Positions 7,718 through 14,254 of a DNA stretch of 33,550 nt are shown here, piece by piece. The position numbers were made by a program, and so were the translations under genes. The notes under the pieces are model-generated. The model was not told where the DNA came from. It saw only the letters and a list, made by a program, of their open reading frames with translations, and ran no database searches. The stretch comes from Calothrix sp. FI2-JRJ7. GTDB taxonomy: Bacteria; Cyanobacteriota; Cyanobacteriia; Cyanobacteriales; Nostocaceae. The stretch lies in the NCBI GenBank assembly GCA_019359675.1, contig JAHHGX010000037.1, positions 1 through 33,550 of the forward strand, written 5' to 3'. The number at the start of each line of letters is the position of its first letter. Position 1 is the first letter of the stretch.

Positions 7718-8297
7718 ATAGATATAATTGTCCCATCTGCTCTTTATTCCAGTTGCGACGAGCTATATCATCATCAAGAATACTCGTTGGAAACAATAAG
7801 TAAAATAAGCAGAAAGCAAGACTCATTCCATGAATAAATTTATCGTGCATGAACTGGTTAATAAAATCATCCCAGTTGCCAAAAATAAAAGCGTAAAGAA
7901 ATAAACCAAGAGTTGTAACCGTTAGGGAGTAAGCAAAAAAGCGCGAGTCGAGAAAGTTTAAAAATTTATCTTTCTCACCAGTAAAGCTTTGATTCGATTC
8001 GCGTAACGCCAAATATGGTATTAAACCTATAACACCCGATGCTACCGAAGCAATGGCAAAAGGATAAAATCGTATCGATTGCATTCGACCATCAAAAAAT
8101 AACAGACTACTATATATAAATAGCCAAATCCCCACAAGAGAGAATAATGATAAAATAACGGGGTTTACCTGCGTCCATTGAAGCGTAAGAATACTAACTA
8201 GTAATTTTATAGTCGCTTCTAGATGCAGTGGTGGGGCAAGAAAAACTACATAAAGAATAAATCCTGCCCATAATAACCACAATGCACTTCTATTCAT
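7620..8297 (-). CDS. Membrane protein of unknown function, paralogue B
   Basis: I do not recognise this 225-residue protein. About six hydrophobic segments are visible, and it is clearly homologous to the gene directly upstream (8321-9004). Shared positions include the LW-x-GF start with APP, GxW-IY, DGR, PYL-LR, DSR, GNWDDF (GNWGDF in the partner), FIHxMSL-FCL, LxDDxARR, and PLFGxLxYLCLR near the end. The charged DDxARR and FIH motifs are candidates for function. The spacing to the partner's stop is 23 bases, so they form an operon. Its 3' end overlaps the crtW tail by 98 bases on the opposite strand. The conserved PLFG-YLCLR motif lies inside that overlap, which supports this gene as the older occupant. 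Confidence 0.8.
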   Translation of the reverse strand: MNRSALWLLWAGFILYVVFLAPPLHLEATIKLLVSILTLQWTQVNPVILSLFSLVGIWLFIYSSLLFFDGRMQSIRFYPFAIASVASGVIGLIPYLALRESNQSFTGEKDKFLNFLDSRFFAYSLTVTTLGLFLYAFIFGNWDDFINQFMHDKFIHGMSLAFCLFYLLFPTSILDDDIARRNWNKEQMGQLYLFIALAPLFGPLAYLCLRPSLYPTIAASQHYEL

Positions 8298-8320
8298 AAC
8301 ATTCTTTATTTATATTTATT

Positions 8321-9004
8321 TTATGTTGTAGCTGGTTTTTGTTGACTTTGATTAATACTGCTACCGACTTCGGGTAAAGGTTTTCTTAGACATAAGTATA
8401 TCAAGGCGCCGAATAACGGAACTAATGCGGTTAACCAAAATAATCCTTTATTATCCGTCATTCCCCGACGTGCCATGTCGTCTTGAACTAAACTAGAGAA
8501 CAACAAACACAGCAAGCAAAAGTCTAAACTCATAACATGAATAAACCGACTTGTTTGCCATTGCTGTACAAAGTCACCCCAGTTCCCTTGGCTAATTCCA
8601 TAAAAAACTAAAATAATTGCACCAATAGATAACAAAATTGCTGTGATACGAGAGTCTAATATTTTAATAAAAGTATTTTTATGACCGACAAATTCGGGGT
8701 TCGCTGTACGCAAACCAAGGTAGGGTAGTAAAGCAAAGGCGCCTACTCCAAATGAAAACGTTGCAAATGGCCAAGCTGGTACTTTCTGACCCCTACCATC
8801 AATAAATACCAAACACGCATAAATCATGGGCCATACTCCCATGATATTGAATAAAGCAATTACCAAAGGATTGATTCCTTCCCATTGACCAGTCGATAGA
8901 TTTTTGATTAATTCAAATGTGTCGGGTTGGTCAGGGGGTGCGAATATAAAGGCGTAGGTAGTAAATCCTAGCCAGATTAACCAAAATGTTATTTTTCTTA
9001 GCAT
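8321..9004 (-). CDS. Membrane protein of unknown function, paralogue A
   Basis: This 227-residue polytopic protein is the first gene of a two-gene unit with its paralogue at 7620-8297, very likely a tandem duplication. It starts MLRKITFWLIWLGF with an amphipathic, membrane-entering N terminus. It contains IDGRGQ, PYLGLRTANPEFVGHK, LDSR, GNWGDFVQQW, FIHVMSLDFCLLCLLF and VQDDMARRG, each with a counterpart in the neighbour. The polar C-terminal tail (about 15 residues rich in S, Q and T) is not shared. The function is unknown; the proximity to crtW is convergent, not co-operonic. A C-rich hairpin repeat lies upstream, between it and the hrcA 3' end. Confidence 0.8.
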   Translation of the reverse strand: MLRKITFWLIWLGFTTYAFIFAPPDQPDTFELIKNLSTGQWEGINPLVIALFNIMGVWPMIYACLVFIDGRGQKVPAWPFATFSFGVGAFALLPYLGLRTANPEFVGHKNTFIKILDSRITAILLSIGAIILVFYGISQGNWGDFVQQWQTSRFIHVMSLDFCLLCLLFSSLVQDDMARRGMTDNKGLFWLTALVPLFGALIYLCLRKPLPEVGSSINQSQQKPATT

Positions 9005-9066
9005 ATATAGATAATACCTTTTAGTAATGAAGGCTTATCTATCTTAAGTGATATTTTTAAATGTTA

Positions 9067-9175
9067 AATCCCCCCAACCCCCTTAATAAGGGGGCTAAGA
9101 ATTAGTTTATTTTCAAAATAAATATTAATGCTTTAACTCCAGTTCCCCCCTTAGTAAGGGGGGTTAGGGGGGATC
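9067..9175. repeat. C-rich/G-rich hairpin repeat
   Basis: The sequence begins AATCCCCCCAACCCCCTTAA and ends GGGGTTAGGGGGGATC. Two internal hairpins (CCCCCTTAATAAGGGGG and CCCCCCTTAGTAAGGGGGG) lie within larger inverted arms. A second copy lies at 13959-14085. It begins a few bases beyond the hrcA stop codon and is likely its terminator. Confidence 0.75.
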
Positions 9176-9178
9176 TAT

Positions 9179-10258
9179 TTAACTAATCGCTTCGCTAAGA
9201 TATTCAGAAGCAGCAGTTACTACCGCAATAGCATTTTCGTAATCTAATCTTGTTGGTCCAAGTACCCCTATACTTCCAACTGGCACAGAACCGCGTCGGT
9301 AGGTGGATGATATTAATGTACAGCCACGTATTGGTTCTAATGGATTTTCGGCGCCAATGCGAATTGTGATTTTTGGTTTACCTGGTTCTTCTAATCCGTC
9401 GGTTTCTTCAAAAATTAGGCGCCAAAGTTGCTCTTGTTCTTCTTCTAAAAGCTGAATAATCGTTTGTACTTGCTGTAATTGCGAAAATTCAGGTTGTCGT
9501 AAAACCTCAGAAACTCCACGCACCATAATTTGTGTACGTTCAGAAGCAACTTTACGATGGTTTAATTCTGATAGCGATGTTTTTAAGAATTCTCCGTAAT
9601 GATGAAATTCACGGTCGAGTTGTGTCCAGTCTAGGTTTGCTAATTCAAAGGTGCTTTTTCCACGCAAATGACTGTTCAAGAAATTAGAAACTATCTGCAA
9701 CTCACGGTCTATTAACTCCGTATCGCGTTTATTTCCATCCGGTGCTGGTGGTATGTCTAATAAAGTGGAGTGCGTCTCATACCCCTCTGTCACCACTATT
9801 AACATTACTTTCCCAGCTTCGATTTGCACTAGTTGCAAGTGACGCAACACGGCGCCGCCATTTTGTGGCATCGTAATTAATGTTATGCAACCGCTCAAAG
9901 TCGAAAGTATTTGCGCTGCACCATGCAATAGCGCTTCTAAACTCCAATCTTCCCACTTCAAACGTGTTTGCAGCGCTTGCTCAACTTGCAAAGTTATCGC
10001 TTCACTTGGCGCCGTTAAATTATTTACGTAAATTCGATATCCTGAATCTGAAGGGACTCTACCCGCTGAGGTATATGGTTGATACAGCAACCCAGCTTTC
10101 TCAAGCACCCCCATCACATTCCGAATTGTCGCAGAGCTAACACCAAGATTATACTCTTCTAGCAAGGCTTTTGAACCAACTGGCTCGGCTGTGGCAATAT
10201 AGTGTCGCACCGTTGCCCAAAGTATATGCTGTTGTCGATTTGTTAATTGAACTGGCAT
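9179..10258 (-). CDS. hrcA: Heat-inducible transcription repressor HrcA
   Basis: HrcA represses groESL/dnaK-type heat-shock genes by binding CIRCE inverted repeats, with GroEL acting as a modulator. The 359-residue protein begins with the winged-helix region [17 protein letters not shown], then [26 protein letters not shown] and [20 protein letters not shown], which is diagnostic for the family. The C-terminal part ends with [20 protein letters not shown], also typical. The length is normal for a cyanobacterial HrcA. No CIRCE element (TTAGCACTC-N9-GAGTGCTAA) is visible upstream, so autoregulation through it is not supported here, and no chaperone gene lies in the window. Confidence 0.95.
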   Translation of the reverse strand: MPVQLTNRQQHILWATVRHYIATAEPVGSKALLEEYNLGVSSATIRNVMGVLEKAGLLYQPYTSAGRVPSDSGYRIYVNNLTAPSEAITLQVEQALQTRLKWEDWSLEALLHGAAQILSTLSGCITLITMPQNGGAVLRHLQLVQIEAGKVMLIVVTEGYETHSTLLDIPPAPDGNKRDTELIDRELQIVSNFLNSHLRGKSTFELANLDWTQLDREFHHYGEFLKTSLSELNHRKVASERTQIMVRGVSEVLRQPEFSQLQQVQTIIQLLEEEQEQLWRLIFEETDGLEEPGKPKITIRIGAENPLEPIRGCTLISSTYRRGSVPVGSIGVLGPTRLDYENAIAVVTAASEYLSEAIS

Positions 10259-10785
10259 AGGATGTGTTTACTGAAGGCAAATCTTAATTAAAAGTTTTAA
10301 AGCTTAAATCTATCTGACAATAATTTCGGGTACATAGAATCTAAAATACTAATCCCAAGATTAATATTTTATTAAGGAAGATACCAAATCTATCCCCGAT
10401 TTTTAAGAAAAGTTAAATAAAGTTACATTTCTATATAGTAATTTAGTTTTTACTTCGATATTAGGTATAATATAATACCATGCCTCTTGCTAATTCATTA
10501 GTACTAGCAGATGCGTCAGTTTTACTAGTCCCTAAGTTTAATCTACATATATAGATGAATAAATGACCATCTACTGAAAGTAAGGTCTTTTCACTTACTG
10601 CTATTTAATTGTGCGAATTGAGACTTTATTCGTTGATATACTATATATAATTTCATAAGTAGTTACAAAACGCTGTATTGTTAAATACTAAAATACACGT
10701 CTGTTTATGCTTGCTGCCTCAGTAATAACGCTGGGTATGACGCTTTAAAGGTAAATATTGCATAAGTTTAACGTAGATAAAATCA
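10259..10785. other. 527-bp AT-rich spacer
   Basis: I see no gene. It lies upstream of hrcA and downstream of the rhodanese gene. TATAAT at about 10467 could be a -10 element, but no gene follows on the plus strand. A short hairpin with arms AGTAAG and CTTACT lies near 10580-10600. No Rfam-type RNA is recognised. Confidence 0.4.
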
Positions 10786-11142
10786 TTAGTATTGAGGAAT
10801 AGAGGGGTCAACTAAGCTTGAATAAGCTGCTATACCACCTGTAATATTTTTTACATTGGTAAAACCTTGATTTACAAGCCATTGGCACATTTGAGCGGAA
10901 CGAATACCATGATGGCAGAGCACAAGGGTTTCCGATTCGCAATCAAATTGTGTATGTATCTGCTCTCCCCAAGCTGCAAATTCACTCAAAGGCAGGTTGA
11001 CAAAACCTTCAATTCGAGCGATATCTATTTCTTGAGGTTCACGAACATCAATCAGCTGAATCTTGTCGGCGCCTGATAACAACCGTTCTTGTAATTGTTC
11101 GACGCTAACTTGAGAAAAGGGTGAGTCTGGATATTGCGCCAT
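10786..11142 (-). CDS. Single-domain rhodanese-like protein
   Basis: The 118-residue protein is one rhodanese domain, a persulfide-forming sulfurtransferase. The core reads IQLIDVREPQEIDIARIEGFVNLPL, the usual entry. The active-site loop is C76-HHGIRS, so the catalytic cysteine is present, and the end has NITGGIAAYS. The start is taken at MAQYPDSPF (ATG ending at 11142). Upstream in-frame sequence gives a Lys/Gly-rich, low-complexity extension that also overlaps the start of the divergent DUF3352 gene. The cytoplasmic substrate is unknown. It shares a 161-base divergent region with that gene. Confidence 0.9.
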   Translation of the reverse strand: MAQYPDSPFSQVSVEQLQERLLSGADKIQLIDVREPQEIDIARIEGFVNLPLSEFAAWGEQIHTQFDCESETLVLCHHGIRSAQMCQWLVNQGFTNVKNITGGIAAYSSLVDPSIPQY

Positions 11143-11303
11143 CTTGTTACTTAACTTTTTATTAACCAATATATTTCTTATCTTTACACAAAGAGCTTCG
11201 TTACTTCGTATCTTTTCCCTACATTTTCTGCTTTGAATACCCCCTTTCCCCTTTTTCCTTTCCCCTTTACCCTTAAAGTTGTTGGCAGTGAGAAATAGAA
11301 TAT

Positions 11304-12926
11304 ATGACGAAATCATTTGTTCGTCTTTTTGCAGTCAGTTTGGTTATGCTGCTTTTGAATGTTACGTGCAGTGCTTCTGTATTGGCAGCAAGTCCATTTG
11401 GTAAGGGTAGTGTAACAGAAGCATCTCTCTCAATATTCGTATCAAAGCAGGCGCCTGTAATGATATCTATATTGAATCCAGAAAAGTTACAGTCGTTGGA
11501 TAAAGGTGAGAACTCGTTCCTAAAAAGCGATTTTTTCAAGAATTCTGGGATTGATTTTCGCAAAGACATCCAACCTTGGCTAGGAAACGAAGTTACACTT
11601 GCTGTCACTAGCTTAGATTTTGACCGTGACCCCGATAACGGTAAGTCACCTGGATATTTGCTCGCAATAGCAACTAAATCACCAGAAAAAAGCCGCGAGT
11701 TTGTACAGTTATTTTTCTCGAAACGAGTTTTAGCAGGCGCAGACTTAAGTGTGGAAGAGTTTGCAGGTATAAAACTTATCTCTGATGCCCCAAAAGATAA
11801 GGGAACGTTAGCGGGTGCAGTAGTTGGTGATAAATACGTTTTGTTTGCGAACGACGCCAAAGTGCTGCGTGAAGCGATAAATAACGCTCAAGCACCCGAT
11901 TTAAGTTTAACTTCGTCGAAGAAATATCAAGATATTAGTCAACTATCAGCAAAATCCTATGGTGCAGCGTTTTTAAATCTTCCAATTGTGGCAGAATGGC
12001 TTGGTTTGAAACTACCTATACAAAAGTTTGATGAGCAACTTGTAACGTTGGTGCCAGTTTCTAAAGGTTTACTTGCTCAAACAGTAGCATTACCTACTCA
12101 AGAATTGAAGGCGCCGTTAGAGTTATTATCAAAACCTGTAAATGCGCTCAAATATATTCCAGCAAACGTTGGTATTGCTGTTGGGAGTAAAAACTTAAGC
12201 ACTTTACCCGAAAGTAATTTAGCTTTATTTGGGCAGCAACTGGGAAGCGCGTTAGGAATTAAGGTTAATATCAACGATTTTGGGCAACAAGACTTCAAAA
12301 CTCAGAAGCGTTGGGGAATAGACTTACCAAAAGATATCTTTGATTGGGTACAAGGTGAATATGCTATTGGCTTGATATCATCACCTCAACAATCACCTGA
12401 ATGGATTTTTATTACCGAAAAGGCGCCTTCTACACAAGACGGTATCGCAAAACTCGATGCAATAGCAGCTAAAAACGGGTTAAATGTTACTGAGTTCAAC
12501 CTACTTGACCAACATATTGTTGCTTGGACACAGTTAAAAGCTGCCAACTCCAGTAAAAATGGAACTAAACCATCTTTTAATATTGAAGCAAAAGCTTACG
12601 GAGTACATACAACTTTAGATAACTATGAAATTTTTACTTCATCCTTAGAGACTATGTACGAAGTTCTTTCAATTAAGGATAATACATTATTAGAAAACCG
12701 CAATTTTAAGAATTGTATCGCCGCGCTTCCTGAAACAAACGCTGGCTATGTCTACATAGATTGGGCAGCTAGTCAAGATATTTTAGAGCGTCAGCTGCCT
12801 GTACTCAAACTGCTCAAAGTAGTCGCTAAACCTTTGTTCAATAATTTGCGCTCATTAACCGTCACTAACTATGGTGATGATGCTAACTCACTTAAAGGTG
12901 ATGTGTTTTTTCAACTTGAAGAATAA
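11304..12926 (+). CDS. DUF3352 domain exported protein
   Basis: The 540-residue protein fits the cyanobacterial DUF3352 family, whose function is unknown. The first 29 residues look like a signal peptide: basic KSFVR, then a hydrophobic AVSLVMLLLNV, then a site near VLAAS. The rest is a long soluble protein with family-like landmarks: QAPVMISILNPEKL, DIQPWLGNEVTLAV, GYLLAIATKSPEKSREFV, and PANVGIAVGS later. The repeated pattern of strands ending in a Gly-Ala step suggests two similar halves. The start lies 161 bases from the divergent rhodanese start. No Shine-Dalgarno is clear. It is probably periplasmic or membrane-associated. Confidence 0.82.
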   Translation: MTKSFVRLFAVSLVMLLLNVTCSASVLAASPFGKGSVTEASLSIFVSKQAPVMISILNPEKLQSLDKGENSFLKSDFFKNSGIDFRKDIQPWLGNEVTLAVTSLDFDRDPDNGKSPGYLLAIATKSPEKSREFVQLFFSKRVLAGADLSVEEFAGIKLISDAPKDKGTLAGAVVGDKYVLFANDAKVLREAINNAQAPDLSLTSSKKYQDISQLSAKSYGAAFLNLPIVAEWLGLKLPIQKFDEQLVTLVPVSKGLLAQTVALPTQELKAPLELLSKPVNALKYIPANVGIAVGSKNLSTLPESNLALFGQQLGSALGIKVNINDFGQQDFKTQKRWGIDLPKDIFDWVQGEYAIGLISSPQQSPEWIFITEKAPSTQDGIAKLDAIAAKNGLNVTEFNLLDQHIVAWTQLKAANSSKNGTKPSFNIEAKAYGVHTTLDNYEIFTSSLETMYEVLSIKDNTLLENRNFKNCIAALPETNAGYVYIDWAASQDILERQLPVLKLLKVVAKPLFNNLRSLTVTNYGDDANSLKGDVFFQLEE

Positions 12927-12927
12927 A

Positions 12928-12989
12928 TGTAGAGACGCGGTAGAGACGCGATTATTAAGAGCGGGACACTACGTTAACGCGTCTCTACA
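12928..12989. repeat. Hairpin repeat, GTAGAGACGCG family with doubled left arm
   Basis: TGTAGAGACGCG (12928-12939) is followed at once by a second copy of the arm (GTAGAGACGCG, 12940-12950). The right arm CGCGTCTCTACA is at 12978-12989. The loop shares GGGACACTACGT with the member at 5580-5631. It starts one base after the stop codon of the DUF3352 gene. Confidence 0.75.
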
Positions 12990-13015
12990 TTGTGTCAGAT
13001 TAGTATCTGTCACAA
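12990..13015. repeat. Short hairpin after the GTAGAGACG repeat
   Basis: TTGTGTCAGAT pairs with ATCTGTCACAA around a TAGT loop with a single mismatch. It lies between the repeat above and the next gene, about 75 bases before that start codon. It could be a terminator, or an operator for the small exported protein. Confidence 0.5.
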
Positions 13016-13089
13016 CCCTTAAGTTCTTCAAGGTGTTTTCTAGTTATTATATGTATATAACTTTACTCATACACCGTTGAAGGGCTGCT

Positions 13090-13620
13090 ATGAACAAACG
13101 TCAATATCGACTATTGTCAGCCTCGCGAATCAACCAATTTCTGCACAGAAATGCTTGGTCAAAAGGCGGATGGCTTTTGGGTATACTTACGGTCATTATC
13201 TCACTTCCAGTAATGGCTGATACGGCAAACTTTGGTACTATTAGTTTGGCGCCAGGTTTTGATAGCACCACAGCTTCATTGTCAGGGTATACAGGTGGCT
13301 CTTATTCGCTATCCGCAATAACCAAACGGGACGCCAACAACAAAGCTTGTATTGGGTTTGCCGACCCAACACCCGACCATATAGTAGTTTTACAAAAAGA
13401 TTTTTCTAATTTAAGAATTACTGTAGATAGTGATGGTTCAGACACCACACTTTTAGTTCAGGCGCCAGACGGTAAAATTTACTGCGGTGATGACACTGGT
13501 AGACGTAAAGATGCCAGCGTCGCATTAAACCAATGGAAACAAGGAAATTACAAAATTTGGGTAGGCACTTTTAACCCAGGTGTCAAACTCAATTACACCT
13601 TAACTATACAACAACCCTAG
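13090..13620 (+). CDS. Small exported protein with PPC-like C-terminal fold
   Basis: The 176-residue protein has a long, basic N-terminal stretch. A hydrophobic segment follows at about residues 27-42 (GWLLGILTVIISLPVMA), with a likely signal cleavage after MA-43. The mature part is beta-rich. Its last 80 residues (NLRITVDSDGSDTTLLVQAP, then a YCGDD turn, then GNYKIWVGTF) resemble bacterial pre-peptidase C-terminal (PPC) beta-sandwich domains. Two cysteines (in KACIGF and IYCGDD) could form a disulfide. The function is unknown. Start: ATG with GAAGGG about 8 bases upstream. Confidence 0.78.
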   Translation: MNKRQYRLLSASRINQFLHRNAWSKGGWLLGILTVIISLPVMADTANFGTISLAPGFDSTTASLSGYTGGSYSLSAITKRDANNKACIGFADPTPDHIVVLQKDFSNLRITVDSDGSDTTLLVQAPDGKIYCGDDTGRRKDASVALNQWKQGNYKIWVGTFNPGVKLNYTLTIQQP

Positions 13621-13623
13621 TAG

Positions 13624-13640
13624 GGTGGGCACTGCCCACC
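13624..13640. terminator. Compact GC-rich hairpin after the small exported protein
   Basis: GGTGGGCA and TGCCCACC form a perfect 8-pair stem around a single C, 3 bases after the stop codon. No T run follows directly, only TTACTTAT, so termination is plausible rather than certain. Confidence 0.5.
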
Positions 13641-13759
13641 TTACTTATGACTGTGGACTTAGCTTTGTTAAAATCAGCAAAGGCGCCTGTGACCTCATTA
13701 TTTTTCAAGCGAAAGTTACCCATTGGTAATATCTATATAGTTACTTGCTTTCTTATTTT

Positions 13760-13878
13760 TAGGACTTACGCTGCATAAACCTGGTTTCTACGCATTCATT
13801 GTCGCAGACAAATCGTCATTTTTATTACATGTTATCAACGTATATTCAAGGGTTCTAGGTTTTCATGCGTAAGTCCTG
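13760..13878. mobile_element. MITE-like element, copy A (119 bp)
   Basis: The terminal inverted repeats are AGGACTTACGC at the left end and GCGTAAGTCCT at the right end. A 5-bp target duplication ATTTT occurs on both sides (13755-13759 and 13879-13883). Positions 13777-13840 are identical, in reverse orientation, to 27743-27806 of copy B. No coding capacity is present. It lies in a gene-free spacer. Confidence 0.85.
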
Positions 13879-13958
13879 ATTTTAAGAAACTCTAATAAAA
13901 TGATAATAATTAGATGTATTTTTAAAAACAATCTAATTTAATGATTTACAATATTTAA

Positions 13959-14085
13959 AATCCCCCCTAACCCCCCTTAATAAGGGAGATAGAGGTGTTT
14001 TTAGCATAGTTAAGGAAAAGGTATTTTTAGCTTATTTGTAAAAGAACCATTTAAAGCCCCCCTTATTAAGGGGGGTTGGGGGATT
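13959..14085. repeat. C-rich/G-rich hairpin repeat, second copy
   Basis: It begins AATCCCCCCTAACCCCCCTT and ends AAGGGGGGTTGGGGGATT, with a spacer between two hairpin halves like that of the copy at 9067-9175. It sits between the MITE and the putA start region. The rest of the 13621-14254 spacer has no recognised gene. Confidence 0.72.
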
Positions 14086-14254
14086 AAGTATTTATATACA
14101 CAATGTCAATAGAGTTTTTACTTAAATTGCATGAGAAAAACAATAAGATTATTTTTCTTGAACAACTGTGGTGCGAAATCGATAGAGAAGCCAAAATAGA
14201 AGAACAAGCTTTAATATACAAAGTCTTAGCCCAAATACTGGAGTCTGTACAAAA

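Noticed and set aside
10259-10785. CIRCE operator upstream of hrcA
   Set aside because: No TTAGCACTC-N9-GAGTGCTAA match is visible.
11143-11316. N-terminal extension of the rhodanese gene
   Set aside because: The extra 58 codons are Lys/Gly-rich low complexity and overlap the divergent DUF3352 start. The domain is complete from the ATG ending at 11142.
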